From assembly GCF_009928525.1 (NCBI RefSeq), contig NZ_JAABOK010000004.1, forward strand, positions 553,684 to 617,683: a stretch of 64,000 bases of DNA. Direction: 5' to 3'. The notes beneath the pieces were generated by a model that worked only from the letters and a program-made list of their open reading frames with translations, was not told where the DNA came from and did no database searches. This DNA comes from Chitinophaga solisilvae. Its GTDB lineage: Bacteria > Bacteroidota > Bacteroidia > Chitinophagales > Chitinophagaceae. The position numbers and the translations under genes are program-made. Each line of letters begins with the position of its first letter. Positions within the stretch are counted from its first letter, which is position 1. This document shows positions 1 through 10,700 of the stretch, in pieces.

Positions 1-1802
1 TGAAATCGATTTCTCATATAGTGCTGGGCGCTGCCATCCTGACTATCGCAGCGGCAGGATGCAGTAAAGGTTTCCTCGAACGCGCACCGCAATCTTCCCT
101 GCAGGAAGAGGCGCTGACCAATAAAAAAGGAGTGAACACCCTGCTGATAGGCGCTTACGGCGCACTGGACGGCCAGGACTTTAACGACGGTAACATGACG
201 GATCTGGCAGGCGGCAGCGGCTATGGCGTGTCTCCGGACAACTGGATCTACGGCAGCGTGGCCGGCGGCGATGCGCACAAAGGCAGCGATCCCGGCGACG
301 TCGCAGCGGCACTGCAGATCGTCACCTTCCAGGCCAACGCATCCAACAGCTTCTTCAACGATAAATGGCGCGTGAACTTCGAAGGTATCCGCCGCTGTAA
401 CTTCACCCTGCATGTGCTGGCCAACGTACAGGACATGACGCCGGATGAAAGGAAACAGGTGGCCGGCGAAGCCCGCTTCCTGCGCGCACACTACTACAGC
501 GACCTGAAAAAGATGTTCGACAAGGTGCCCTGGGCAGATGAAAATGCAGCAGATTATAAAAACCTGCATGTAGATGATTTTAAAATACCGAACGACAAAG
601 ACGTATGGCCGATGATCGAAGCGGATTTTAAATTCGCAATGGATAACCTGTCCGAGGCAAAAGGCGAAATAGGCCGGGCCAACAAATGGGCAGCAGCAGC
701 TTATCTCGCTAAAACATATCTGTATCAGAAAAAATATGCGGAAGCGGCGCCCATCCTGGAAAATGTTATCAATAACGGCGTTACCGGCAAAGGGCTTCAT
801 TTCGATCTCATGGAAAATTTCCATGATAATTTCGATGCCTTTACAGAGAATAACAAGGAAGCGGTATTTTCCATACAATACAGCGCCAACGACGGTTCCG
901 GCGGTACCGGAAATGCCAACCAGGGCCAGATGCTGAACTATCCCTACAACGGGCCTTTCAGCTGCTGCGGCTTCTATCAGCCATCCCAGGACCTCGTGAA
1001 TTCATTCCGTACCAGCGCTACCGGATTACCATACCTTGACGATTATAACGACCATGGCGTTGTCAGCGACCTCGGCAAAAGTTCAGATCAGCCATTTACG
1101 CCGGATGAGGGATTCCTGGATCCGCGGCTCGACTGGACCGTAGGCCGCCGCGGTATTCCTTTCCTGGATTGGGGCCTGCATCCGGGTAGAGACTGGATCC
1201 GTAACCAGAACTCCGCCGGCCCTTACTCTGCCCTGAAAAATGTATACATGCAGGTGAACCAGGATAAATATTACGATGGTAACGGCTGGGCCCCTGGTAA
1301 TGCTATCAACTATGTACTGATCCGTTTTGCAGACGTATTGCTGATGGCGGCAGAATGCCAGGCCAACCTGGGCAACTACGCCAAAGCAGGCGAATATATC
1401 AACCGGGTACGTACCCGCGCAGGCAACCCTGCCGGCTTTGTAAAAACATATATAGATCCGGAAGATCCCATGGGCGGCACTACCGGCACACCCGCTGCCA
1501 ATTACCGCGTCAGCCCCTATCCGCTCAGTATGTTCACCGGAAAGGATTTCACCATGAAGGCAATACGGTTTGAACGTAAGCTGGAACTGGCCATGGAAGG
1601 ACACCGCTTTTTCGACCTGGTACGCTGGGGCATTGCACAGACAGAACTGAACAAGTATTTCAGATTTGAAGTGCAGATTGCTTCCGATATCACCGGCGGC
1701 AACTTCGCCCCCCGCAATAACTATTACCCGATACCGCAACGCCAGATCGATCTGAGCGTGAAGAACGGAAAGTCTGTATTGACACAGAATACAGGCTACT
1801 AA
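1..1802 (+). CDS. SusD/RagB-family outer-membrane glycan-binding lipoprotein (start codon cut by one base)
   Basis: Surface lipoprotein that partners a SusC TonB-dependent porin to capture oligosaccharides; the SusC gene would lie just upstream, outside the window. The frame is open from the first base. If the preceding base is A, the start is an ATG giving MKSISH, a hydrophobic segment and a lipobox AAAGC with the lipidated Cys at residue 21, about 600 residues in all, normal for the family. Starting at the internal GTG (position 21) would delete most of the signal peptide, so I reject it. C-terminal SusD hallmarks are visible: a RFADVLLMAAE helix and the FERKLELAMEG...RFFDLVRWG block. The GH2 gene and sugar permease downstream suggest a glycan-utilisation operon. 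Family call is firm; substrate is inferred only. Confidence 0.93.
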   Translation, partial: KSISHIVLGAAILTIAAAGCSKGFLERAPQSSLQEEALTNKKGVNTLLIGAYGALDGQDFNDGNMTDLAGGSGYGVSPDNWIYGSVAGGDAHKGSDPGDVAAALQIVTFQANASNSFFNDKWRVNFEGIRRCNFTLHVLANVQDMTPDERKQVAGEARFLRAHYYSDLKKMFDKVPWADENAADYKNLHVDDFKIPNDKDVWPMIEADFKFAMDNLSEAKGEIGRANKWAAAAYLAKTYLYQKKYAEAAPILENVINNGVTGKGLHFDLMENFHDNFDAFTENNKEAVFSIQYSANDGSGGTGNANQGQMLNYPYNGPFSCCGFYQPSQDLVNSFRTSATGLPYLDDYNDHGVVSDLGKSSDQPFTPDEGFLDPRLDWTVGRRGIPFLDWGLHPGRDWIRNQNSAGPYSALKNVYMQVNQDKYYDGNGWAPGNAINYVLIRFADVLLMAAECQANLGNYAKAGEYINRVRTRAGNPAGFVKTYIDPEDPMGGTTGTPAANYRVSPYPLSMFTGKDFTMKAIRFERKLELAMEGHRFFDLVRWGIAQTELNKYFRFEVQIASDITGGNFAPRNNYYPIPQRQIDLSVKNGKSVLTQNTGY

Positions 1803-1809
1803 TATATTA

Positions 1810-1895
1810 CGCCGGAAAGCGCAGGGCAGTTTTGTAGCAGAGGATGAATGCATTACAAAACTTTGCCGCGAACTGCTTTGCGCTTTTTCACGGCG
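1810..1895 (+). repeat. Imperfect intergenic stem-loop between susD and the GH2 gene
   Basis: The left arm (1810-1836) and right arm (1854-1895) are imperfect reverse complements. They share CGCCG, AGCGC, GCAGTT and TTTTGTA blocks in the right order, with a bulge on the right side. It could set the expression ratio of susD to the downstream glycosidase by attenuation or mRNA protection. No U-run follows, so it is not a classical terminator. Confidence 0.4.
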
Positions 1896-1922
1896 GCTTT
1901 CACCCGTATTTAAATCATTCAC

Positions 1923-4535
1923 ATGAAACACAGCTATTACCTGGCTTTGTTAATGGCATGCGCATTGCCCGCAAAAGCCCAGCAACGCTGGACGGTAGCC
2001 GATAAGGTCCTGGACCGCTCCTGGAAAATACAGTCTTCTGCAGTCGCGGCGGAAGACGGAAAACTCGTCTCCTCAGCCGGATACAATGCTGCCGGCTGGT
2101 ACCCTGCCATCGTACCTGGCACAGTTATGTCTGCCCTGGTGGAGAATAAAGTGTACAAAGATGTGTTCTTCGACAAAAACATGGAGAAGATCCCCGGCGA
2201 CCGCTTCAACGCACCCTGGTGGCACCGCACTACTTTTGATCTGCCGCAGCCCGCAGCCGGACAGGTAGTACAGCTGCTGTTCAACGGTATCAACTACCGT
2301 GCAGACATCTGGCTGAACGGTCAGCAGATCGCGGCTGCCGATACCATCCGCGGCGGTTTCCGCCGCTTCCGGTTTGATGTCAGCCATATAGTACGCAAAG
2401 GCGTAAACGTACTGGCAGTAAAAGTAACCGCTCCCGGCAAAGGCGAACCCACGCTGGGTTTCGTGGACTGGAACCCGGCGCCGCCCGATCATAACATGGG
2501 CATCTGGCGCGATGTGCATGTACTGCTGACGGGGCCTGTTGCCCTTACTCAACCTTTCGTGCAGACAACCCTCGACACCGTTACTTTAAAGCGTGCATCC
2601 GTTAACGTGAGCACCCTGCTAACGAACCACTCCGGCAATTCCGTGGAAGGTACGCTGCAGGGCCGGATTGGCAGCAATATCCTCATCTCCCGGAAAGTAT
2701 CGCTGCCGCCGCACAGCGCGCAGAAAATTGTGTTCTCCCCAAAGGAATACCCGCAACTGAATATTGATAATCCCCGCGTATGGTGGACCCGCGACCTCGG
2801 CAAGCCGGAACTTTACCAGCTGCAGCTGCAGTTTACAGCAGGTACAACGCTCACGGATACACGTCAGCTGCGTTTCGGTATCCGTACAGTATCAGATTAC
2901 ATCAATGAAGACGGACACCGCGGCTACCGGCTCAATGGCCGTAAGCTGCTGATACGCGGCGGTGGCTGGACAGATCCCATGCTGCTCAACGCTACGCCGG
3001 AATATGAACGCGCCGGCATCGAATATGCCGTGCATATGAACCTCAACACCATCCGCATGGAAGGCTTCTGGGGCAGCAATCATCATCTCTATGATCTCTG
3101 CGATCAGAAAGGTCTGCTGATAATGGCCGGCTGGAGCGCACAATGGGAATGGGATAACTATTTCGGTGCACCGGCAGGCGATTTTGGCGGTATTCAAACG
3201 GCGGAACAACAGGAGGTGGTAGCACAGTCCTGGAAAGATCAGATCGTATGGTTACGTAACCACCCTTCCGTTTTTGCCTGGGTATATGGCAGTGATAAAT
3301 TGCCGCTGCCTGAGCTGGAACGCCGCTACGAAAGCATATTGGCGGAATACGATCCTACCCGCCCCGCACTCAGCTCCGCGCACGATAACACCAGCGAAGT
3401 ATCCGGACCTGCTGCAGTTAAAATGCGTGGTCCCTACGATTACGTGCCCCCGGTTTACTGGTATGTGGATGATAAGAACGGCGGCGCCTTTGGTTTCAAT
3501 ACGGAAACAGGCCCCGGTCCTGAAGTGCCCTACCTGGAAAGCCTGAAGAAAATGATTCCGGAAGATTCGCTATGGCCCTTCAGCAGCTCCTGGATGTATC
3601 ATGCTGCCCGCGGGGAATTCAACAACCTGGATAATTACAACAATGCCATGGTAAATCGTTTAGGCGGATACGTAAGTCTGCATGATTACCTGCGCAAAGC
3701 ACAATACCTCAACTACGAAGGCATGCGCGCCATGATGGAAGCCTTTATGGCCAACCGTCCGCGTGCTACCGGCATCATCCAATGGATGTATAACTCCTCC
3801 TGGCCCAAGCTGTGGTGGCAGCTGTATGATTATTATCTGCTGCCCACAGCGGCCTTCTATGGCGCCCGTAAAGCAGGAGAGCCGCTGCACATTTCCTACA
3901 ATTACGGCAGCCATCAGGTAGATGTGGTCAATAATACCGGCGTAACCGCGCCTCCGCTACAGGCACTGATCCGCGTACTGGATACAAACCTGAAAACGGT
4001 CTGGCAGCTGGATACCATAGTAAACAACCTGCCGGCGCAGGATGCTGTCCGTTTACCGGCACTCCCGGCCATGCCGCCAGGTACGCAGTGGTACCTCGAT
4101 CTGAAGCTGAAATCAAAACAGCAGCCGGTAAGCCGGAATTTTTATGTGCTCTCTGCTACACCGGATGCACTGGATACCGCTAAAACAAACTGGTATATCA
4201 CACCACAGCAAACCTATGCCGATCTGAAGCAGCTGCAGCAGCTGCCTTTGGTGAAGCCGGATATGCGGACGCAGTTCTCCCGCCGCGGCGATACTACCCT
4301 CGCCCGCGTTACACTGAAGAACACCGGCAGCCAGCCCGCCCTGATGATACATTTGGACCTGCGCGGGAAAAACAGCGGCGCTGCCATTGTACCGGTATTC
4401 TGGGAAGACAATGACTTTACATTGCTGCCGGGAGAAAGCATCACGGTTAACGGGTACTGCTATACGAAAAATCTGGAGCAACAGCCGCCGGCAGTATCGC
4501 TCAGCGGATGGAACATCACGCCAATTACACAATAA
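1923..4535 (+). CDS. Glycoside hydrolase family 2, exo-beta-D-glucosaminidase-like
   Basis: Secreted retaining glycosidase, 870 aa, with a Sec signal peptide ending around AKAQQ (residues 1-20). It has the GH2 order: jelly-roll sugar-binding domain (motifs NGINYRADIWLNG and DWNPAPPDHNMGIWRDV), Ig-like domain, TIM barrel, then C-terminal beta domains. The DWNPAPPDHNMGIWRDV motif and an acid/base Asp in place of the usual NE pair (WVYGSD, D458) with nucleophile E528 in FNTETGPG match the exo-chitosanase/CsxA-type GH2 subgroup; the spacing of about 70 residues agrees with that group. It would release glucosamine or a related sugar from non-reducing ends. The stop overlaps the permease start (TAATG), implying coupled translation. 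Exact substrate is unproven; some relatives act on mannosides. Confidence 0.85.
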   Translation: MKHSYYLALLMACALPAKAQQRWTVADKVLDRSWKIQSSAVAAEDGKLVSSAGYNAAGWYPAIVPGTVMSALVENKVYKDVFFDKNMEKIPGDRFNAPWWHRTTFDLPQPAAGQVVQLLFNGINYRADIWLNGQQIAAADTIRGGFRRFRFDVSHIVRKGVNVLAVKVTAPGKGEPTLGFVDWNPAPPDHNMGIWRDVHVLLTGPVALTQPFVQTTLDTVTLKRASVNVSTLLTNHSGNSVEGTLQGRIGSNILISRKVSLPPHSAQKIVFSPKEYPQLNIDNPRVWWTRDLGKPELYQLQLQFTAGTTLTDTRQLRFGIRTVSDYINEDGHRGYRLNGRKLLIRGGGWTDPMLLNATPEYERAGIEYAVHMNLNTIRMEGFWGSNHHLYDLCDQKGLLIMAGWSAQWEWDNYFGAPAGDFGGIQTAEQQEVVAQSWKDQIVWLRNHPSVFAWVYGSDKLPLPELERRYESILAEYDPTRPALSSAHDNTSEVSGPAAVKMRGPYDYVPPVYWYVDDKNGGAFGFNTETGPGPEVPYLESLKKMIPEDSLWPFSSSWMYHAARGEFNNLDNYNNAMVNRLGGYVSLHDYLRKAQYLNYEGMRAMMEAFMANRPRATGIIQWMYNSSWPKLWWQLYDYYLLPTAAFYGARKAGEPLHISYNYGSHQVDVVNNTGVTAPPLQALIRVLDTNLKTVWQLDTIVNNLPAQDAVRLPALPAMPPGTQWYLDLKLKSKQQPVSRNFYVLSATPDALDTAKTNWYITPQQTYADLKQLQQLPLVKPDMRTQFSRRGDTTLARVTLKNTGSQPALMIHLDLRGKNSGAAIVPVFWEDNDFTLLPGESITVNGYCYTKNLEQQPPAVSLSGWNITPITQ

Positions 4536-5755
4536 TGAAACGTAACTATTATATCGTCGGGCTGATTATGCTCACCTTCTTCGTGATCTCTTTTCTCACG
4601 AATGTAACAGGGCCGCTGGTACCGGATATCATCCATGGTTTCCGGCTGAGTCTCTCCATGGTAGCGCTGCTGCCGTTCGCCTTCTTCATCGCATACGGCG
4701 TCATGTCTATACCTGCCGGTATGCTGATTGAAAAATACAAGGAGAAGAAAATCATGATAGCGGCCTTCCTGGTGGCCTTCTGCGGATCGCTGCTGCTGGC
4801 GTTGTTTCCCAACTACCTCACGGCGATACTGTCCCTGTTCCTGATAGGCTGCGGGATGGCGATGCTGCAGGTGGTAATTAATCCGCTGCTGCGCACCTCC
4901 GGCGGAGAAGAGCATTATGCCTTCAATTCCGTGCTGGCGCAGCTGATATTCGGACTGGCCTCTTTTGTGAGCCCGCTCGTGTATTCGTACCTGGTAGTAA
5001 ATATTCATAACGGCACTTTGCCGCAATTGGCGGCGCTGACGCCGCCTGGTCTGCCCTGGATATCCCTTTACTGGCTATTTACCGTGATCTGCCTGCTGAT
5101 GGTGCTGATCATTTTTCTCTCAAAATTCCCCAAAGTGGAACTGACTGCGGAAGAAGTGGCAGGTCCGGTTAAAACGCACCTGGACCTGCTGCGCAAACCG
5201 GTGGTAGTATTGTATTTCTTTGCCCTCTTTTGCTATGTGGGCACAGAGCAGGGCATTGCCAACTGGATTTCCCAGTTCCTGTACACCTATCACCATTACG
5301 ATCCGCAAACCACCGGGGCCAATGCAGTGGCCTGGTTCTGGGGACTGATGACGGCAGGCGGTGTGTTGGGATTACTGCTACTGAAATTACTGGACAGCCG
5401 CAAAGTGCTGACAGGCTTCACGTTGCTGGCCATCATCAGTTTTTCGCTGGCACTGTTTGGCAAAGGATCCGTAGCGCTGCTGGCTTTCCCGATGGTGGGC
5501 TTCTTTGCTTCTGTGATGTATCCGATTATTTTTTCACTCGCCCTAAACTCTGTAACAGAGCATCATGGCTCTTTTTCAGGGATCCTTGTCACCGGTATCA
5601 TTGGCGGGGCGATCCTGCCTTTGATTATCGGCTGGCTGGGAGATCACTGGGGGCTGCGTACCGGTATGTGTTTTCTGTATCTGACGATGATTTACATCGG
5701 GCTGATCGGCTTCTGGGCAAAACCTGTCATCACCAACAAAACAATCTCCTTATAA
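4535..5755 (+). CDS. FHS/FucP-type sugar MFS permease
   Basis: Twelve-helix major facilitator, about 406 aa from the chosen ATG, which overlaps the GH2 stop by one base (TAATG). An ATG 27 bases earlier is in frame but lies inside the GH2 gene. Hydrophobic segments run the whole length. The QVVINPLLRTSGGEE stretch and the N-terminal NVTGPLVPDI loop resemble the fucose/GlcNAc/hexosamine proton-symporter group of Bacteroidota. It probably carries the monosaccharide freed by the neighbouring GH2 enzyme across the inner membrane, so glucosamine or another hexose is the best guess. The 3' end overlaps the convergent dioxygenase gene by six bases. Confidence 0.85.
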   Translation: MKRNYYIVGLIMLTFFVISFLTNVTGPLVPDIIHGFRLSLSMVALLPFAFFIAYGVMSIPAGMLIEKYKEKKIMIAAFLVAFCGSLLLALFPNYLTAILSLFLIGCGMAMLQVVINPLLRTSGGEEHYAFNSVLAQLIFGLASFVSPLVYSYLVVNIHNGTLPQLAALTPPGLPWISLYWLFTVICLLMVLIIFLSKFPKVELTAEEVAGPVKTHLDLLRKPVVVLYFFALFCYVGTEQGIANWISQFLYTYHHYDPQTTGANAVAWFWGLMTAGGVLGLLLLKLLDSRKVLTGFTLLAIISFSLALFGKGSVALLAFPMVGFFASVMYPIIFSLALNSVTEHHGSFSGILVTGIIGGAILPLIIGWLGDHWGLRTGMCFLYLTMIYIGLIGFWAKPVITNKTISL

Positions 5756-6514
5756 TTCGGACCATTGCAGTCCTTCCGGTAACCGGCGGTCAGTGAATTC
5801 AATATGCACTACCCGCCGGTTGCTACCGCCGGTACTGCGGGAAGAGGCATGCAGCAGCAACGGACGCATGATCATGATGCCCCCTTTTTTAACAGGGCAG
5901 CTGACTTCCGGCGTTGCCTGCAGATCCAGCAGCTCCGGACGTTGTACGCCACGCAGATGAGAACCGGGAATCACTTTCAGCGCACCGTTTTTTTCGTTGG
6001 TATCATCCAGGTGTATACGGATGGTGTAATTGTGCTCCAGTATATCCAACGGCGGCTGCACAGCGTACTGGTTATGCTTCACTGTCCACGGACCAAAGCC
6101 TTCCAGCTGAATACGCTTGTCAACGGAAATGGTCAGATCCTGATGCCAGGCTACAAACCAGTTGGATTGCCCCGGCTTATCAAAATAGATGGACTTCACC
6201 GGAAAATAATCAGGACCAAATAAGGCATGGATAATATGCAGCAGGGCGGGCGTGAATACCTGCACCTGTACGCCGGGCACCACTCTCAGGAACTGCCGTA
6301 TCGCAAACAGATCCTGCGTTTTACGAAAAGCAGGGTGGGAGCTGTCTGCCTGCCCGATAGCATCAATTATTGCTGCTACCGCTGCTTCGTCAAATACATC
6401 TTCTATCACCGTATATCCCTGTGAAGCCAGCGCGGCGCTATGTGCGGTTAAATCCATGGTATCTTCCGTTATTCTCTCCAAATATACATCTTCACTGTTG
6501 ATCCGCATATTCAT
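5750..6514 (-). CDS. Phytanoyl-CoA dioxygenase (PhyH) family protein
   Basis: Predicted Fe(II)/2-oxoglutarate-dependent oxygenase, 254 aa. The facial triad is visible: H124 and D126 in WHQDLTI and the distal H222 in LLLHASS, followed by Arg residues near 234 suited to bind 2-oxoglutarate. The substrate cannot be read from sequence; bacterial PhyH proteins hydroxylate diverse small molecules. It is the last of three overlapping minus-strand genes: its start overlaps the 3' end of the DoxX-like gene by 23 bases. A downstream ATG at 6457 (starting MDLTAHS) is an equally good start by homology style. It has no evident link with the adhesin upstream except shared transcription. Confidence 0.85.
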   Translation of the reverse strand: MNMRINSEDVYLERITEDTMDLTAHSAALASQGYTVIEDVFDEAAVAAIIDAIGQADSSHPAFRKTQDLFAIRQFLRVVPGVQVQVFTPALLHIIHALFGPDYFPVKSIYFDKPGQSNWFVAWHQDLTISVDKRIQLEGFGPWTVKHNQYAVQPPLDILEHNYTIRIHLDDTNEKNGALKVIPGSHLRGVQRPELLDLQATPEVSCPVKKGGIMIMRPLLLHASSRSTGGSNRRVVHIEFTDRRLPEGLQWSEL

Positions 6515-7703
6515 TTACCCACCGGAATTTGTAGTTGTTAAGTCTGTACTGTGCTGAATTTTTTCTCTTCAGTCGTATGGTGGCATTTTTATTATCTACT
6601 TTACCAGTGAGCACCAATTCATCATTTTGTGGCCGGGCATAATGAAATTCCATATCTGACAGATTGCTGCGAATGTTAATCATACTTAGTTCATTCCGGA
6701 TTGTATCCGTTTTCAGCCGGAAGTGCGTTTTATCTCCCTGAATATCCCTGATAACCGCATAGCTGATGCTATTTATGTAGAGATCATTCCAGGTAACGAT
6801 GCCTACAGGCGACATGTATATCACCTCATAACCACCGGCAATGGGCCCCGGCGCCTGCGTCTGCCGGACCTTACAGGTGATGAAGGTCTTACGGGCCTGC
6901 AGAGAGATGACAAGAATAAAAGGCAGACAGGTCATTGTGATACGTATCATACGGGGCCATGTATCTATGAATAATGGCGGCGGAGGGGACGGAGAAACCG
7001 GTTGGTTCAGGAAGAAGAAATTCAGCAGCCTGCGGCTGTCCGGAATAAGTATAAACCACGATATCAGGAACAGATGTATGGATAATATTTTCACTGGTAT
7101 ATCGTAGGTAAGGTTCATCATGGCAATATTGGCGGTAAGCCCTATCGACAGCAGCGCACCTGCTATTTTTGTGCGCCTGAACAGCAGCAGTGCGCCTGAA
7201 AGTATCTCCAGTATGCCTGTAAATGCCGTATAGGCGTAGGAGTAACCCATGAAAGACCACAGCACCTCCATCGGCGATTTTTCGCCGAAACGCTGATCCA
7301 GTCCGGAAAAGGAAGTTGCGCCGAACTGCGTTCCCATCACCTTGATAATACCATAGGTAAACATGCAGGAGGCAAGGCCATAGCGGAGCAACTCCATGAA
7401 AAGGAAGGCCGGCCTGTCATCATTTTTTCTGCGCTTGTCTGCTATCTGCCATATCAGGGTTGCTGTAAATGCTATCACCAGCAGACAGAAAACCAACAGA
7501 TAGTTGTAGGAGGTATCACCATACCGGATCGTACTTTCTGAGATAAAATAATCCCTGTCAATGAGCAGCTTACCCGCCAGCGTTACCGGCTTATCCCAGA
7601 AATAATCAGGTAACAGGCCACCTGGTGTAAACATGGTCTGCACCGCAAAGATGAAGAAATAAACGGCCAGAAAACGGAAGATGAAAGTCTTTATGATCTT
7701 CAT
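6492..7703 (-). CDS. DoxX-like multi-pass membrane protein with C-terminal soluble domain
   Basis: 403 aa. The N-terminal part, to about residue 230, has several hydrophobic helices. A segment near residues 105-200 (LLRYGLASCMFTYGIIKV, then ILEILSGALLLF and IPVKILSIHLFLISWFIL) resembles the DoxX/DoxD four-helix bundle. The last 150 residues are polar with beta-like spacing and may face the periplasm. DoxX proteins are often tied to quinone or thiol redox chemistry, but no redox motif is seen here, so function is unknown. Its ATG overlaps the stop of the PKD gene in an ATGA arrangement, and its end overlaps the dioxygenase start, so the three are probably co-transcribed. Confidence 0.7.
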   Translation of the reverse strand: MKIIKTFIFRFLAVYFFIFAVQTMFTPGGLLPDYFWDKPVTLAGKLLIDRDYFISESTIRYGDTSYNYLLVFCLLVIAFTATLIWQIADKRRKNDDRPAFLFMELLRYGLASCMFTYGIIKVMGTQFGATSFSGLDQRFGEKSPMEVLWSFMGYSYAYTAFTGILEILSGALLLFRRTKIAGALLSIGLTANIAMMNLTYDIPVKILSIHLFLISWFILIPDSRRLLNFFFLNQPVSPSPPPPLFIDTWPRMIRITMTCLPFILVISLQARKTFITCKVRQTQAPGPIAGGYEVIYMSPVGIVTWNDLYINSISYAVIRDIQGDKTHFRLKTDTIRNELSMINIRSNLSDMEFHYARPQNDELVLTGKVDNKNATIRLKRKNSAQYRLNNYKFRWVNEYADQQ

Positions 7704-10700
7704 CGGATAAGGGTTAAATTACCTTTGAATGAAAACACTTCTCCGCTCTCACAGATCGTCTGAATGAAATAGATATAAGTTCCTGCCGGCGCAAAATGGC
7801 CGTTGGACAAGCGCCCGTTCCAGCCTGCGCCCGGCGTATTTATCTGAAAGCGTTGCTTTTCAAATACCAGCGTGCCCCATCTGTCATACACCTGCAGAAA
7901 GGCTACTTCTTTCACGCCCTTACCTTTCGGATAGAAAAAGTCGTTCTGTCCGTCCTGATTGGGCGTGAAGGCATTGGGCAGGAAAATAGCGCTCTGCCGG
8001 CAGAGCACATGCACGGTAATATCGTCTTTCCCGATGCAGCCATACCTGTTCTCGCCTGCGAGGGTATAGGTGGTACTGAGGTTAGGCGTCACCTGGATGG
8101 TAGCGCAGTAAGGGCAGTCAATTCCTGCTGCGGGCGTCCATCTCCAGCGGAGTACATCATTGGTGCCGCTGGCAGTAAGATACAGCGGAACGCCTGCCAT
8201 GATTTCCCGGTCAGGGCCGGCCTGTACGGTAGGAGTAGGATTTACGCGCACCTGCACGGTGGCTTCATCGGAGAAGCAACCGTCTCTGTCTTTCCCGGTT
8301 ACTTTATAGGTATAACTGCCTGTTTGGGTGATAGTAGCAATGGGAGATGCCTTATCCGGATTGTTCAGCCCGGCGCCTTCCCATTTGTAAAAGTCGGTAC
8401 CCCACGCACGCAGCGGTAATTTATCACCCAGGCATAACGAGGTATCCGGTGTGCTGCCTATCTTGAAAGGCTGTACCACACGCAGTTTTATGGTATTGTA
8501 ATCAACGCAGCCATTCGGTGCGGTCACTTTTACCTGGTAGCTGGTAGTCGCCGCCGGACTTGCTACCGGCGTAGCGCTGAAAGGATTATCCAGTCCTGCC
8601 GCAGGCATCCATTCATACGTACCTCCGCCGCCGGCTGTAAAGGTGGTACTGTTGTTCAGGCAGATAAATTCTACCGGTGTGCTGGCATTGATAACCGGCA
8701 ATGGCTGCACCAGCAGCGGATGTTCTGCACTGGCGCCGCATCCGTCTTTACTCATAACGGAAACGGTTATACGTGTTTCTCCTTCCCGGATATACTGCTG
8801 CTGACCCGGATCGGCAAGGGTTGATTGCTGTCCGTTCCCCAGATCCCACTTCCAGGTAACATCTGCGGACTCCGTTACCTTGCCGGCTATATTGATTAAT
8901 TCCCGGATACAGGCTTTGTCCGGCGCGGTAATGGTAACTACCGGTGTCGGGTATACGTTGACGGTAGCAGTGGCTGTTTTTTCACAGCCGTATACTGTTT
9001 TTACATGCAGGCTGAAATCATATTTCCCGGTTTTATCCAGGTGAAAAACGGGCTTCACCGGCGTCGGATCTTTCGGCGTCAGGGAGGGGTCATATGTCCA
9101 GGCATAGGCGCCGGGCTTCTTCAGCTCATCGATGGAGTAGCTGTTGAACTCCGGCGCAAAGGTGAGGTCACCTGCTGAACAGATAAACGCAGGATCATGT
9201 GGCAGCTTGATATCCAGCTTATCGATAACGATGGGATTATCAAGGAACGCGCTGCCTTTACAACCTGTTTCATCCTGCATGATGAGCCTGGGCTTGTAGA
9301 TGCCCGGTACAATGAATTTGTGGCTGATCTCCAGGTTGGGCGTCTGTTCTACCACACCGTCCGTAAAATCCCAGGTGAAACTCACCGCATTTTTTACTCT
9401 GGCTTTAAAGGTGATTTCCTTTTCGAGGCAGCCGCCTTCTGCGCTGGCGCTGATTTCTGCATAAGGACCGCTGACAATGATAAACTCTTCGGTTTCATCT
9501 TCCGTATCAGCATCTCCTTTTACTTTGAGTATTACTTTGTAACGGCCGGATTCTGCATAGATATGAGAAGGGAAGGCAAGGGTAGAAGTGCTGCCATCGC
9601 CGAAATCCCAGAAGCAGGTAGCGTAGTTGATGGAGGTATTCTGGAAATAATATACCACCGGCGCACATTTACCTCCGTTGACAAAACTGTAGGTATACTT
9701 GAAACCTGCTCCCACACGGGATACCTTTACTTTCCGGGTGGTTTCGTGTTCGCAGCCGTCGCTGTCCTTAACCCGGAGGGTAATGGTATACAGTCCCTTG
9801 TTGGGGTAGGTATGATTCGGATTTCTTTCTGCAGAAGTACTGCCATCACCGAAATCCCACTGCCAGGAGATAATATCCGCGCCAACGCCCTGCGACTGAT
9901 CGTAGAAATACACGGTACTGCCCGGCGCCACAATATCATTATCAGGATAGAACATGGCAATAGGACCGTTTACCTGCAGGGTTTTGGCGTCATATACGCT
10001 GGTACATCCGTCTTTGTCCGTTATCTTCATCCGTGGCCTTATGGCTGCTCCGGCAGCCAGGTAGGTATGTTTAAACGGCGGACTGGTAAAGGTTTCCTTG
10101 AAACTGTCATCGCCGTATTCCCATTCCCATTTCTGAATACCACTGCTGTAGGTGAGGTCAGAAGCGTCTGTAAATGTTACTTCGCGGTCGCGGCAGCCTA
10201 CAAAGGACGGCATGTTGTAATTGGCAACAGGCCCGCGTACCGTTACCGGTATGATATTACTTTTATCGATACAGCCCTGCAGATTGACGCCATAAAACTG
10301 CAGATCCACTTTTCCCGGCGCCATGACAGGGTAGGTGAAGGAGGTATTGTAATTATACCACCAGTCTTTGGGTTCGCCGTTAGCATACCATTGGTAGCGG
10401 TCGAGTATGGAGCGGTCATACTGTGTAAGGGTGGCGGTCACCTGATCGGTGCTGCACATAACGGTTTTATTGGCGGTGATGGTGAGCGGCGATGGTGCAA
10501 TTACCCTGACAGACATGGTTTCAAAGGTGGTGCACCTACCATCGGAGGTGGTGAGCTTTACGGTATAAACACCGGATTTATCGTAAATATGTTTGATCGG
10601 GTTACTGCGTGTGGTGTAGGAAGTATCGCTTTTGCCGTCTCCCCAGCTCCATGTCCAGCTGGTAGCGCCGAGGGAGGCTTCTGTAAAGCTGAGCGTAGTA

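Noticed and set aside
1083..1931. Long minus-strand open frame under the SusD gene
   Set aside because: Antisense to a clearly conserved coding sequence, Cys/His-rich nonsense composition, no motif.
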